From Sphagnum compactum (taxonomy: Eukaryota > Bryophyta > Sphagnopsida > Sphagnales): a stretch of 64,000 nt of DNA. The notes below the pieces were generated by a model. The model saw nothing but the letters and a program-made list of their open reading frames with translations, was not told the origin of the DNA and made no database searches. Below, in pieces: positions 44,906 to 57,372 of this stretch; position 1 is the stretch's first letter, and every line of letters begins with the position of its first letter. The DNA lies in contig OZ234494.1 in assembly GCA_965153455.1 (NCBI GenBank), positions 2,976,001 through 3,040,000 of the forward strand, in the 5' to 3' direction. The translations under genes were made by a program, and so were the position numbers.

Positions 44906-47900
44906 ACAACAAGACAAATTACCACGGTAGGTCCAAGTTGGGGGGCTCAAAGCCAAATTTAGGCAACGTGTGTCAAACTTGGCATTCGCATGGTAAGTTC
45001 TACTTACTTACCATGCGGTTGACGGTTTGACACCGGCCAAAGGGTTCAATCAATGGAGGCAAGTTCTAGCCTCATCACGCTCAATTTGGGGGGGGGGGGG
45101 AGAACAAAGAACTTTGAATGGAAACAACAAGAGATGTGTGAGGTATGTATCAAGAGTAGTAGAATTTAGCTCAATTGGGGGTTTAGGGTTTATGTGTGAG
45201 GTATGTATCAAGAGTAGTAGAGATTTAGAAGGCAAAAAGGGAGGCCCATCCCACCTTCCCTTTGTGTAAGAATGATGTTAGCATAATGTCATGTTGATTG
45301 ATGTCATTTTGCACACCAAAAGCTAGACTAGATTTCTTATAGTAAAAAGAGAAGAGGATAAACACAAGAAAGAGAGAAGGAGGAGATATATGAAATGTCT
45401 ACTAGACTTTTGTTATTTACGTATCTCACCAAAACACACAAACACATACACACAACACAACTCAATACAAACACATACACACAACACAACTCAATAGTAG
45501 CAACACTTGAAAGGCTCATCAAATGTCAACTATGTGATTCCTTTCAAAGGAAAAAGGATTTCACCCAAACACCCTTTGCACTTCACCCAAATTTCAACTA
45601 GAAATTTCGTGAGGTCAAGGGAATCTACAAGGTGATTTCATCAACAATTTTGGCCTATATTGTAATCTACAAGGGGGCAGCTTCAGCACATGTCATTTTG
45701 AAAATTTAATACTATTTTAATATTCCCAAAGTACCCCCCCCCCCCTCTCATTTTCCTTCACAATTTATTTTTCTTTGAGAAAAAAAAAATTTTGGGGAAA
45801 ATTTTAACATTTCTAAATATGTAATATAATCTATGTGCTGAAGCTACCAAGGCACTATGGTGGTATGTATGTAGAGAGAGTTTTTATTTTCAGGTCATGC
45901 CCTTCATGACCAAAGTTTCATTTGATTATTGCCCTTTAGGTTTGAAAGATTACTAATTTTTTGTCATTAATTATAAGGATTTTACCTTCTTTGAAAGACA
46001 ACAAAGCTTGTCAACAAGTAGGCAAAAGGGGTCCTTTGTGTCATAAGTTATAAGTGGATCATGATTTGCTTGAGTGTTTAGAAAATATTGTTTAAAATAA
46101 ATTTTAATGTAAATTTTAGGGGAAAAATCATATATTGCAATGCTAGAGGGTTCTTAATGAAAATTTGAAATTCCAATCTTGTAGTATGTATTGAGATATA
46201 TTCATACATGTGAATATAATTTGTATTATGGTAGTATTCTATAAACACAAAAATATTGTCTTGCAAAACAAATAACTTCTACATCTATGAAAATGCTATA
46301 ACTATAACTAAATTTGTATGAGGAGCAATTGATGTATTTTGATCAATATAAGTTCAATGCATCTTTTGACCAATTTATTGGCCCATTCATTAACAATGAC
46401 TATCCAAAATGCATCTACTTGGGTTGTGTTAAATCTACTACATTTTCCCACATTAGAAAGCAACTTAAGTTTTTAAGAAATCCCATTCAATCAATTTTTA
46501 AAGTGTTAAAAGGGACATATATGCTATTGCCATATGAAGTTTGTTTGTGAATACAAACATGATAACAATGTGATTTTTTAGTTGGTATGTAAGGTATGTT
46601 TGTGGGTGAAGTATTAGTAAACATCATTGCAAGATTCAAAAACAAGTCCAAAACAAAGTATTTTGTGTCAAAACCCAATAAGGTTATAATCAACATGGAC
46701 AACCCATTATGCCAAAAACCCCAAGATTCTTCTTCTTATATGTAACAAACACTCGTTATATACTAATCTACAAGAGGAATATTATATAAAACTAAACCAC
46801 AACAAGAAAATTTATAATACTAAAAAAAAATGGAAATACACTATCATTTTTGTTGGACATTAAGCAAACCGATAACCATGTGTGATGTAAGGATGATCAC
46901 ATGTTATTGCCATGTAAACACCCACAAACAATTATGTCAAATCAAAGAAATCCCTATTTGGTCACACATATGAATTTTACAAAGTTGTATGGTGACATCT
47001 TTTTTTAGATGCAAGTGTATATCCTTGATCCTTGCTAGTAGCAATTTATCTAGAATTAGCAAAAGCACGATTCAAAAAAAAAAAAATTCCCATAAAAATG
47101 TGGACAACATTAATTAAACTACAAAAGATTGTACAAAGAGAAGCAAATAATATGACAAAATGCTAACAAAATGATCATATAAGTTTTAAAAAAAAACAAT
47201 ACCATCATCCTTGAATGGATATCGCAAATGTTTGTCGACTAAAGAACTTCAGCATTATTTTTGAAAACTTTGGCATAGGCAATATTATTAACGAGATACA
47301 TAATTATAACAAGTATGCAATAGTCCCAATGTGTTTAGACCATGTGGCGTTTAGGTGTTTGGTCTTGTAAACCTAGATCCAATCTCCAATCTAATAGATT
47401 TCAATTACATTAAAATTAGACATTGTGGGTTTTTTTTAACATTTAAAAATAATAATATAATTAATCCTGAATTCCATTTAGGGAGTATGGTAAAATAAAA
47501 AAAAGAAAGAAAAAAGAATATAAGAACCAAAGTAGCATAAAAATGCAATGCCAACGCATTGAAAACAAATTGAAAAACAATATTAGCTACTGGATTTAAG
47601 GTCAACTAGAGGGATGTCTTGACATGTCGTAATTAAAAAAACCCCGCACCATTTCTTTATCAAATTTATTGTTTTTTGTTTGGGTTAAGGTTCAACTTAC
47701 CTTATCTCAATGTGCATGTTGTCTTTCCTAACATGTTTGGTGTCCTTCTTGATGCCCTTGTTGTCCCTCCTATTGATCCTTGTTATCCTTCCCAACACCC
47801 ATGATTGTCCCCTCTTGCTCCCCATCATCCATCGCTAGTGCCAATTGTTTTCCCTTGTTAGTCCCCATTGTCCTTCTTGAGGTGCCATCACCTTTCATCA

Positions 47901-49196
47901 TCCTTAATCATTCATCAATCACAACCCCCAAAAAAATTCATTTCACCTTGGCACCCCTTGTTGCCTTCCATCATCCCCATCATCCCTCATTGTTATAACA
48001 ACATCTTTCATCATCTCATCGTCATCCCTTGTCATTCCCCTATCATCCCTAACATGCCTAAATATAACATTGAGTCGAGGTTTGTTTTCTATTATTTGGC
48101 TTTATACACATTGAGGCCATGGTGTTGCATGCATAACAATCCATTCAAAAGTCCTTAATGAAAAATTGGTTATGAATTTTGTATAGAATGATTTCACATA
48201 AAAAAATTATTATTTCATGTTACATTACATACTAAGTCATTATAAATAATTTGGAATGAAATTTTATATGAACCTTTCAATATTATACCATTCTAGTTAG
48301 GCTACCAATCCATATTTTTTTGACTTCACAAGTCCACTATTAAAAGTGGGTGCATTTTTGTCAAAAAGTAATTTATAAATATAATTCATAAACAAGTTGT
48401 TAATCAAAAACCAAATCCCCATGTTTGACAAAATGAAGATTATGTGTTTTACTAAAAGAGATTCAAACAAGATGGATATTGCAAAAACAAAAGAAACATC
48501 ACAACAATGAACCACACTCATTTGTTCATATACTCATAGATGGCACGTGTCCCTTATTATCATACCTATGAGCAATGTTCAACCATTTTTTTTTGGTCAA
48601 ATATTTATTTGTTTTAAAATTGAAGTTAGACAATTTCAAAATTTCAACGCATGAAGTACATCTATGCAAAGTATATTTTTCATTGTGTATTTGTAATAAT
48701 AACCCAATGGTTGGCATTTTAAATAAATAGTTTTTCACAAGATGGGAGTTCAATTTTCAACAATTTTGACAAATAGAAATACTTTTTTTTTTCTTTTTTT
48801 TCAACTAGATGTTTCTCGAATTATTTTTGTCAAAATCCATCATAATACTAATTTGTTCTAATGCTAATGTCAACTCTCTAAATTATTCATTTCATTTAAA
48901 TATATTTTTAACGGTCCCGAAATTTAAAAAAAAACCATAAGTCTACTTAAAGCGTCGGAGCTTGGCACAAAACCCAAGGACTCCATCATCCGACAAAAAC
49001 CCTCCACTTTCACTAGACACAAATAAAAAACCCTCCCCCCCTGAATGTGAACAATCCATCATCCATCATCCAACATTGAAGATACCCATGTTTGTTTGTT
49101 GTAAATTAATCATCCAAAAAGCTCAAGGACTATCGCATTGGATCCAACTTTTGGATGTTTTACATTATTAAAACCAATTTCACATTAGCTGAACCG
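44906..49196. other. Intergenic, no gene recognised
   Basis: No supportable gene. 45405-45500 has two near-identical 29-bp units of ACACAACACAACTCAATA-type sequence. The plus frame at 46314-46550 lacks any recognised motif. Poly-G and poly-C tracts occur near 45090 and 45735. Confidence 0.45.
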
Positions 49197-49328
49197 GTTT
49201 TTTTCAGTGAAAGTGTTTACACTGTTTAAATTGGAATGGACTTTTTTGGTGTTTAGAGTTTGGTCTAAACCAAAAAAAAGTCCGTTCCAATTTAAACAAG
49301 TGTAAACACTTTCACCAAAAAAGTCTAC
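49197..49328. repeat. Foldback element with about 60-bp arms and a tiny loop
   Basis: The left arm (about 49198-49256) contains GTGAAAGTGTTTACACT, then GTTTAAATTGGAATGGAC. The right arm (about 49262-49322) is its reverse complement with a few mismatches and one-base gaps. The spacer is only about 5-10 bases. An RNA from either strand would form a long hairpin. Confidence 0.85.
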
Positions 49329-49555
49329 CTATCTACCTACCTACCTACCCACTCAGCCACCCACCCTAAGAAATTGAAAAAAAAACCCCACACATTGGTG
49401 GGGGGACATTACCTACCTACCTATCTACCTACCTGCCTACCCATTTAGCCACCCACCCTAAGAAATTGAAAAAAAAACCCCACACATCGGTGGGGGGACA
49501 TTACCTACCTACCTATCTACCTACCTATCTACCCACTCAGCCACCCACCCCAAGA
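49325..49555. repeat. CTAC-rich minisatellite, three copies of about 88 bp
   Basis: Each unit has CTACCTAC runs, then AGCCACCCACCC, AAGAAATTGAAAAAAAAACC and GGTGGGGGGACATTA. It starts directly at the end of the foldback. The tetranucleotide is the one seen in the 32-kb satellite. Confidence 0.8.
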
Positions 49556-50029
49556 AAACCATTAGAAAGCCATAGAAGATCTCCCAGGCAAATTACCTTG
49601 GAAGGGTCATCAAGGAACTATTTTAGGAAAGAAAGCTCTTAGTTACATTGACTTTGAGTGTGATGTCATATACATGTACATATACAAAATTTATACAATA
49701 TAAATATTATCTCACAAAGCCAATGTCTCAAGAAACAAAATGGGCTTCAATTGGTTGATGCCATGTGTATTTTATACACATAAAAAAATATACTATATTA
49801 TACTATACGCACATGTGAAGATGTAGTAATATCTCGTATGGGATGGTCAGTTTCAGTGGGCTAGTGCTGAAATTCAACTATAAAGTAAGGCAATTTCTCA
49901 ATTTATATTAAATTTAAAATAAAATTAAAATTTAAAAAAAAAAAAAACAAAGGTGTTCCCACACATGGGGTTCTCAAATATTCGGACTCGAGTTTTCTAT
50001 GTATTTTTCTTGCCATTATTTTTGCATCG

Positions 50030-50119
50030 TTATACCTATTTCATAAGATATCCTTAAGGTTATACCTATTTCATAAGATATCTTTAAGGTTATACCTATT
50101 TCATAAGATATCTTTAAGG
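50030..50119. repeat. Three 30-bp tandem units at the MITE left border
   Basis: TTATACCTATTTCATAAGAT plus ATCTTTAAGG repeats three times with one base change in the first unit. The TAA target site of the MITE lies in the last unit. Confidence 0.9.
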
Positions 50120-50476
50120 CCTGCTTTACACTCGGAGTCATTCAGGGTGGAAAAAACTTGGGGCCAACTTTGAGCATTTTGGGGATTGTTGTTTGGCGTC
50201 AAGTTACTAATGAAATGCTAGAGCATTGGCCCCAAGGGTTGCAAATTGTCTCAAATTTTGATGGTATTCTTTTTTCAGCCTTGGGGCCAATACAACAAGG
50301 GCCATAAAGTTCAGCATTTGTTACTAACTTGGGGGCAGATTGAAAAGAGTTTTTCTATTTCAGCCTTGACTCCTCGTGTATAAAAAGCCCTTGGGGGCTG
50401 ATTTCAACTTTTGCACCAATAGGAATGCTTGATTTGAGTTGAACATTTGGCCTTGACTCCTTGTGTAAAGTGAGCC
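50118..50476. mobile_element. Complete PIF/Harbinger (Tourist-like) MITE, 359 bp
   Basis: Left end GGCCTGCTTTACACTCGGAG; the right end, reversed, reads GGCTCACTTTACACAAGGAG. So about 25-bp imperfect terminal inverted repeats. It is flanked by TAA on both sides (50115-50117, 50477-50479), the 3-bp target preference of PIF/Harbinger. There is no coding capacity. A second, shortened copy is at 43635. Confidence 0.8.
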
Positions 50477-50640
50477 TAAGACGACTACCTATTTTCAAAA
50501 GTAGAAGAAGTACGATCCTAAAATTTTGGACTATATTTGGCTTCCAGAACTTTTAGTTTTTAGTAGTTTCAAATGATTCCTTTTTTTTCTTCTCCTATGA
50601 ATTTCATACCGGCTGGCATTCAGCAACATGGATCAGTTTT

Positions 50641-51097
50641 CACATTTTCATTGCTCCAATTTGAAACTTTTTAGAATATGAATCATCTATACAGATTTAC
50701 AAATTTTCATACAATTCATTAAAAATTCTTATGAAATTTCTGAGAATTCTCATCACATTTTCATTGCTCCAATTTGAAACTTTTTTGAAGATTAATCATC
50801 TACACAGATTTACAAATTTTTATGCAATTCATCAAAATTCTCATGAAATTTTTGAGAATTCTCGTCACATTTTCATTGCTCCAATTTGAAACTTTTTTGA
50901 AGATTAATCATCTATACAACTTTTTACAATTTTTTATACAACTCATCAAAATTCTCATGAAATTTTCTGAGAATTCTCGTCACATTTTCATTGCTCCAAT
51001 TTGAAACTTTTTAGAATATTAATCATCTATACAGATTTACAGTTTTTTATACAATTCATCAAAATTCTCATGAAAATTCTGAGAATTCTCGTCATTC
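50641..51097. repeat. Minisatellite, four copies of about 113 bp
   Basis: CACATTTTCATTGCTCCAAT begins units at 50641, 50754, 50866 and 50981. Each ends with ATGAAATT..TGAGAATTCTC. It lies 0.9-1.35 kb upstream of the ERF start codon. Confidence 0.9.
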
Positions 51098-51446
51098 ATT
51101 CATTCATTTGGCTCAGCTTCTAAAATTAATTTCTGCCTTATCTAACTAAAAGGTAGGGTACCCACCCCTCCTTTTGACTTTTAACCATTGTGAGACCCCC
51201 CCCCCCCTTTGTTTTTTCCCCACCCCACTTTAGAAGATATTATAGACAAGCTCTATTTTGAACCACACAAAAATTGTAGAATAGGGTTTTAGTCAAAGAC
51301 CCTACTTGAGCCCTATTTTTGGCTACTTTAGGTCAACATTTGGTAAGTAGGGTTTGAAAAAGAGTGGGAAAAAACCCTACTTTAAACCCTAACTCTGTTT
51401 TTTCTCTCTCTATATAACATCACTATAACATCACTATAACATCACA

Positions 51447-51448
<2 letters not shown>

Positions 51449-51479
<31 letters not shown>
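51449..51479. repeat. (AC)n microsatellite
   Basis: About 15 AC dinucleotides, preceded by three CATCACTATAA-like units, in the ERF upstream region. Confidence 0.95.
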
Positions 51480-51481
<2 letters not shown>

Positions 51482-51990
51482 GGATCCTCACTCCCCCCTA
51501 CATTCTGAATTGATTGAGTGAAACACTATGGAAGCATTTCAAGTGTGGCCTTACTTGCATACAATTAAAGCTCTTACAAGTCAACCCATTTTGCTCAAAT
51601 TTTTTTTTCTTTAGTCTCCCAGCACCATATCATCATCATCATCAGCATCATCACTTTCACATTTGTTTTGTGCATTCATATTCCAAATCAAAGTTTTGTT
51701 GCTGGAATGCACACTTTTTTTTTTGGATGTGTAAGTGATCATGTATGGAGTCTTAAGAACCTAGATTAGATCAAAACTGCCCTCTGGATTTTGTTTTATT
51801 TATGACCATTTGTTTTTTCGTTGCTGATTGATTGCCTTGATGATGGTGATGATGATGATGGAGAGGAGCTTAATTTTGTTGTCAAATTAAGCTAGAGGGG
51901 TTTTGTTTGTGCTTTTACTCTGTTGTTGTTGTTGTTGTTGTTGTGAATGAGAGTTTTTTAGTTTTGTGCTTTTGCTTGTGGTGGGTCACA

Positions 51991-52766
51991 ATGGGAAGTG
52001 TATTGTCACAGGAAGAGATAACAACAAACATCAGTACAAAAATCATGGATAGGAGAGCAATGGTGGCAGCGGCGGCGGCGGCGGCGGCGGCAGCAGCAGC
52101 AGAGGAGCAGGAGGAGAAATGGTTGAATAGTGAAACAATAGCAATCATGTTGCTTTTGAACTGGGCAGCCATGGCAGTGGATGACTTAGATGAGAATGAG
52201 AAATGGATCAGCTTGGTCAGCTCCATTGATGAGCCACAGCTTGATGTGCTTCTGCAGATGCCTTGGACACCAGAAGTCCTGGACCATTTCTTCCAATGGT
52301 TTGTCAACCACAAGCTGTTAAATGGAAATATTGATACATGTAGTAGCATTTATCATCCAATTCCTGAAATTTCGGTGGGGAGCTCTCAGATCCTGGCAGT
52401 TGATCATGCTGCTGAGAGTCCACCACCAATTCCAGGAATGGGTTGGAGCTCTCAGATCCTGGCAGTTGATTGTGCTGCTGGGAGTCCACCACCAATTCTG
52501 GGATTGGGTAGGAGCTCTCAGATCCCAGTTACACTTGATCCTGAGTCTAGTGCACCACCATCCCTAGTGGAGAGCTCTCAGATCCCAGAACTTCATCCTG
52601 AGTCTAGTGCACCCACACCACCACCACCACCACCAGGCTTGACAAATTTGGTTCAACATGAGAATGTTGTTGCAGGTGGAGATCAAGAGTCGTGGCCTTA
52701 CCAGAGTTTTTTCAATGTGGCTAGTGTTGGGTATGAAGATCATGATCAGTCTTCACATCTGCTACA

Positions 52767-52802
<36 letters not shown>

Positions 52803-54207
52803 TTGTGGAGGAGGAGGAGGAGGAGTCGAACAATCAAGGATGCTTGCTGATGAGCAGGTTTCGACTGCACATCAGAGCTTCTGGCTCCATGACCCATCAT
52901 CTGCCAATGTTGATAGTGGAGCTGCTGATGACATGTTCCTGTCTAATCTGCTGAAGGAAGCTCTGGGTGATCAAGACTTGCTGCAAGAAGAGCCCACACC
53001 AAATTTGCTGCCATGGATGATTGTTGATGACAAGGAGGTGCCATTGAAAGGGAAACAACAATGCAGTACTACTGCTGCTCGCAAGACAGGAGTTGTTGGT
53101 GCAGGAGCTCCTCTGAAGCAGCAGCAGGTGGCAGCATATAGTTCACAACCAGCGGGGCAGCAACAGCAACAGCCTGGGCACTACAGAGGGGTGAGACCCA
53201 GGCCATGGGGCAAATTTGCAGCTGAGATTCGTGACTCAACAAGGCAGGGTGGGCGTCAGTGGCTGGGGACTTTTGATACTGCACTGGAGGCAGCACTAGC
53301 TTATGACAATGCTGCTCTCAGATTGCGTGGCTCTCGTGCCCTCTTGAACTTCCCTGTCAGAGCTGCAGCAATAGTGAATGAGTTGCTAGCTCCACCAGAA
53401 GCACTTGCTGATGATTGTCTTCCTGATGTTGATCCCAAGCCTCCTGCTGCTGGTGCTGCCCAAGAGCAGGATCCACCCCAGCTGGGATCAGCCTCAGCTC
53501 CCAGCAGCAGCTCAAACAAGCTCTTTCACGGCAAGAGAAAACCTCCAGCTAGATCAGATCTTCATGGTCATGAGCTCCAGGATCCATCACCAGACCCTGA
53601 TCACGTACAGAAGAAGTGCAAGCAAGCTCAAGTTCATGCAGTACCAGATCAGCAGGCATCTGTAAGACAAGTCCAGGGGAGCAACAAATCCAAAGTCTCA
53701 GAGCAAATTCAGCCCAGCCAATCAAAGTCAGGAACAACAACTATCGAGTCGAATACTGATCAGGACAGGCTGCTGCAGATGCAGCAAAAATTTCAGAACC
53801 GAAAACCCGGAATGGTAATTCAGAAACGCGATTCACAAGCTGAGGGAATCAAGAAAGTGAAGGAGTTGCAGATCAGATGCAAGAATTTTGCCTCTGAAAG
53901 CTCTCAATTACCTCATCGCCAAAATTTGAGTAGTAGTACTACATCTCAAGAAGATGACAGTGTTGTTGCGGATCATCATCCTCAGCAGCAGCTGCAACAG
54001 CCCTTGAAATCCAAGCTCCTCAGCCAGGATCAAGAGCAGCTGCATCATGCATCAAGCTCAAAGCCAGCTGCAGGCATGGTGATAAATCCATGGAACTGGT
54101 ATCCCTGGAATTGTTCACCAAGGTCCCCACTTTGGAATTGGTCCCCAAGGTCCCCACTTTGCCCATCACCCCCACTGTCAAGCCCACTATCACACTACTT
54201 GTTCTAG
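51991..54207 (+). CDS. AP2/ERF transcription factor (ERF subfamily), intronless
   Basis: Nuclear DNA-binding factor predicted to bind GCC-box-type promoters. 738 residues. I start at the ATG at 51991 (MGSVLSQEE); the longer frame from 51907 begins with TTG and translates a GTT microsatellite, so it is leader. One AP2 domain, about residues 398-458: [19 protein letters not shown], then [19 protein letters not shown] and [10 protein letters not shown]. Ala and Asp at the ERF-defining positions (AAEIRDS) place it in ERF rather than DREB; it resembles group IX. N-terminal poly-Ala, a second Ala run near residue 265 and Gln runs come from GCN/CAG repeats. Residues about 129-200 hold imperfect repeats with SSQIL.AVD and SPPPI. 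The C-terminus has tandem WNW/SPRSPL tryptophan motifs. At 738 residues it is long for the family (usually 200-400). Confidence 0.92.
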
Positions 54208-55140
54208 ATCGAGTTCCAAGTTGGGGTTCATTGCCCCACTTCTGTCGGGCCTCCAATTTCTGCTTGAGCAAGCTATTCTTTTATTATTTACTGAAATTCT
54301 TCAGCAATGACACAAACATGAATAGATAGATAGATACAAGCAATTTCCCAAGTTAACAGGATAGAATCAGACTGGGATATAGATCTAGTGGACAATTGAC
54401 AAGAGCAAGCAAGCATGGTCTGATACTTGGGTTTTGTGTTTGAAGCCTGGTTTGGAGTAAGAAGCTTAGAAAGTATGCAGTATTTTAAGACTGCTCCCTT
54501 TGCAATCATGCAATTTTTGTGCAACTGCAGTACCCTCTGCAATGATTTTACATTGTGGGGATTGCTTGCTTTGCCATTATTCTTTTTTGCAACTGCACTA
54601 TCCCCTGCAGTGATTTTGCATTGTGGGAATTGCTTGCTTTGCAATTAATTTTTCAGGAATGGTAGTAGTCTCAGCCCATTCCAATTCCTTTACTTCCAGA
54701 TTGAATATTGACACCTAGCTAGCTAACTGCAATTGCTCTTGCCATTGTTTTAGCTTCTTCAAGAGAGAGCCTGAAAATAAAAAGACTGTTGGATCATGTG
54801 GAATGCAATTTGTGTCAAATTCTCAGTTTTTGGCTTTCACTATTAAAACACAGCTGGGAGAAAGCTCAAACCAACTTCTTCCCAGAGTGCACTGGATGGA
54901 AACAGAGGTGACACTTAAGGATCACATCAATTGTAAGCTTTCCTGTGTTTTTCCTTCTGTGTCTACCTATTGCCTTCTTCTTCTCATGGTTTGTTTCCTG
55001 GAAATTGTTGACCTGATATCTTCAGAAGCAAATCGAAAGATTGGACACATTCTATGCAAGACATGGTACCTCAACATTGTGGCTTCTATGTGATCAATCT
55101 ACATGATTTGAAAGCAAAGTTCTTTCTGCAGTCCCTGCAG
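54208..55140. other. ERF 3' flank with a 65-bp direct duplication
   Basis: No gene. Two copies of GCAACTGCA..CATTGTGGG..ATTGCTTGCTTTGC-type sequence lie at about 54513-54577 and 54584-54648. Confidence 0.5.
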
Positions 55141-55625
55141 ATCACAGAGAGAAACCATGGCAGGAGTTCTTTTTGAATCCTTCACAATGGTGGGATCACA
55201 GATCAGAGAAGGTAACTGGACATCAAACCTGTCAGAGTTCACATGTCAGTGGAGCCATAGCAGCTGTTGTTGGTGTCAATCTTGTTGCCCTCCCTCTCTT
55301 GGTTCCTACTTGGTCCAAACTTGGCAGAAATTTTTTTGAGGTCCTTTGCACTGGTGGGATGATTGTAGTAGGCTGGAGAAGGTAGGTAAATGCAATATGT
55401 TGATGGAAACGATCATTGCAGCTTTCTCTGTTTCTTATGATGCCATCTATCCCTGGGATGTGGGAAATACATGACTGATCAGCTTGATCTGGATATCTGG
55501 TTGTAGACAAATGAAAGGTACAACCCGTATTTCAAACATAAGAAGACACAAAAATCACTTTGGCTTGGGGACTGATGAAACTTGCCATGGTTGGCAGCAG
55601 AGATGGCTGCAATGGCACTAGCATT
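55141..55625 (+). pseudogene. OSB-type PDF-motif gene fragment, two exons, frameshifted
   Basis: Organellar single-stranded-DNA-binding (OSB) proteins carry a C-terminal PDF motif of the form WWDNR..KRNP..PDFKHK..G.LWL. Exon 1 (55141-55211) reads EKPWQEFFLNPSQWWDHRSEK and stops exactly at a GTAACT donor. After 295 bp an acceptor TTGTAG opens exon 2 (55507), reading ERYNPYFKHKKTQKSLWLGD in phase. A TGA follows; in another frame the family-like NLPWLAAEMAAMA continues, so a frameshift has occurred. No OB-fold part is seen upstream. The split motif with correct splice sites makes chance unlikely; family naming is from memory. Confidence 0.5.
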
Positions 55626-56289
55626 TAGGCATTAGCAGTTTAAGTGGAGACCAACTCTGGTAAGATTGTACGTTGCTGCTACAACGACTGCAAGGATTTT
55701 TAAGTATGTTGTACAATATTAGGTCGCTTGTGGAATTGCCAAGTATATTTTGTCTCAATTCTCTACTGTTGGATGAAGAGATAGTGTGCTATCCTTAGTT
55801 TACTTCGCAGACCACAAGAGGAGTGGTTTTGTGTTTTTCACTGCTCTCTATGTAGGCCTCCCTATGCAGATTTTGAAGTCCAGGTTGGGGACAACCAATT
55901 TTTCCCACCTTTGCTAAGGAGGAAACAATTGGAGTGGCATAATCTTGTAAACAAACCAAGTCTGCAATCCACTATGTGATAATACCTCTTGTTGCTTGCA
56001 TTGGTGAATTGTCATGTCAGGATTGAGAAAATAGTGGCTCTGACATGTTTCTTGAAGATCCTTGGTGAATGACAAGGAAGTGAATAGGAGATAGTAACTG
56101 TGAGATACCTGGTAAAGACACCTTGCTCAATTGAAGCTTTGGTGAGCTCCCATCATTGTTTTGGCAAACTTATATGTCTGGAACTGTCAGGTTTAAGTGT
56201 CAGGTCAGTTATGGCTCAGCACATTTTCTTCAAGCGGGTGTGTGGCAAGTGAGGTAGGATGGGGGGACCACAATTGCCTACAGATGTGA

Positions 56290-57110
56290 GACTGCTGGTT
56301 TAGGAGCACTTGAAGAAGATGGCAGGCTTGTTCATGAACAGCTCATTCAAACTGAGTGCGACTCTGATGTTGTTGTGGGGAATAGCTTGGTTGATATGTA
56401 TGCAAAATGTGGGAGCTGTGATGATGCTTTGAAGGTGTTCAACAATATGCCGTCTCAAGATATGGTCACTTGAAACACCTTGACAATGGGAGATGAAATG
56501 GGCAAGGGCAGAAGGCACTGGAATTATTTCAGAAAATGCAACAGGAAGGTGTGCAGCCAGAGACTCTGTGGCGGTGCTGAATGCATGTGCTATTGCAGGT
56601 GCCCTTGAGAGTGTTCACGATAAGATCATTGAAAGTGGTTGCGAGTTTGATGTCTTTGTGGGGAGTAGCTTGGTTGACATTTATGCAAAGTGTGGGAGCA
56701 TGGAGGATGCTTGGAGAATGTTCAACAGGATGCCATCTTGGAATGTAGTCACCTTTACTGCTATGATATCGGGACATGTGAAATGTGGCCAAGGGCAGAA
56801 GGCCCTGGAACTATTTTGACAAATGCAAGAGGAGAATGTGCAACCAAACTCTGTTACTTTAATGGGGTTGCTAAATACATGTGCCAGCATGGTCGCACTT
56901 GAAGAGGGCTTCAAGTGGTGTGCTCATGAGCAGATCATTCACAGGGGCTTGGAGTCAGATGTTTTTGTGGGGGAGTAGTTTGGTTGACATGCATGCACAG
57001 TGTGGGAGCATGGAGGATGCTTGGAGTGAGTATTCTAGCGGTGGCTCTGCAATGTCAAACACATTGCACAAGGACAGGGGTCAAGCATCCTCAAATCATG
57101 GTCTAGCATC
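56290..57110 (+). pseudogene. PLS-type pentatricopeptide repeat (PPR) pseudogene
   Basis: PPR proteins bind organelle RNA. Three frames join into successive repeats: GALEEDGRLVHEQLIQTECD and VVVGNSLVDMYAKCGSCDD, broken by a TGA; then IIESGCEFDVFVGSSLVDIY and AKCGSMEDAWRMFNRMPSWN with SGHVKCGQGQKALELF, then TGA; then NSVTLMGLLNTCASMVALEE and LESDVFVGE, then stop. At least four frame breaks or stops; no start, no DYW end. The repeat wording (VKCGQGQKALELFQQMQQ type) is typical of the large PPR families of seed-free plants. Confidence 0.8.
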
Positions 57111-57372
57111 GTCGTAAAGGCAATTGAACAATTCCTTTTGTCAACAAGCACGAAATGACAAAAATGTCATTAATACAGAGGTGTAGATCTGAACCTTCAT
57201 TCTTCTCTCACTAAAGACTAGCCTTCTAGCTGCTTCAAACACTTGGGGAGAGAAAGATAGCTCTTCGTCTCCTTGTGTCCCTGGGCTCTTCCTGTGGCCA
57301 TTCTGCCAGACAGCAATAGATCAATGTATGGTTTGTAAGGCTTCCAATGAGCTATCTGTCAGAAGTGAGGAG

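Noticed and set aside
46314-46550. 78-residue plus-strand frame as a gene
   Set aside because: AT-rich, no recognised motif, no supporting splice sites.
51907-51990. N-terminal extension of the ERF protein with a poly-Val run
   Set aside because: It would start with TTG and translate a GTT microsatellite; the ATG at 51991 is the first good start.
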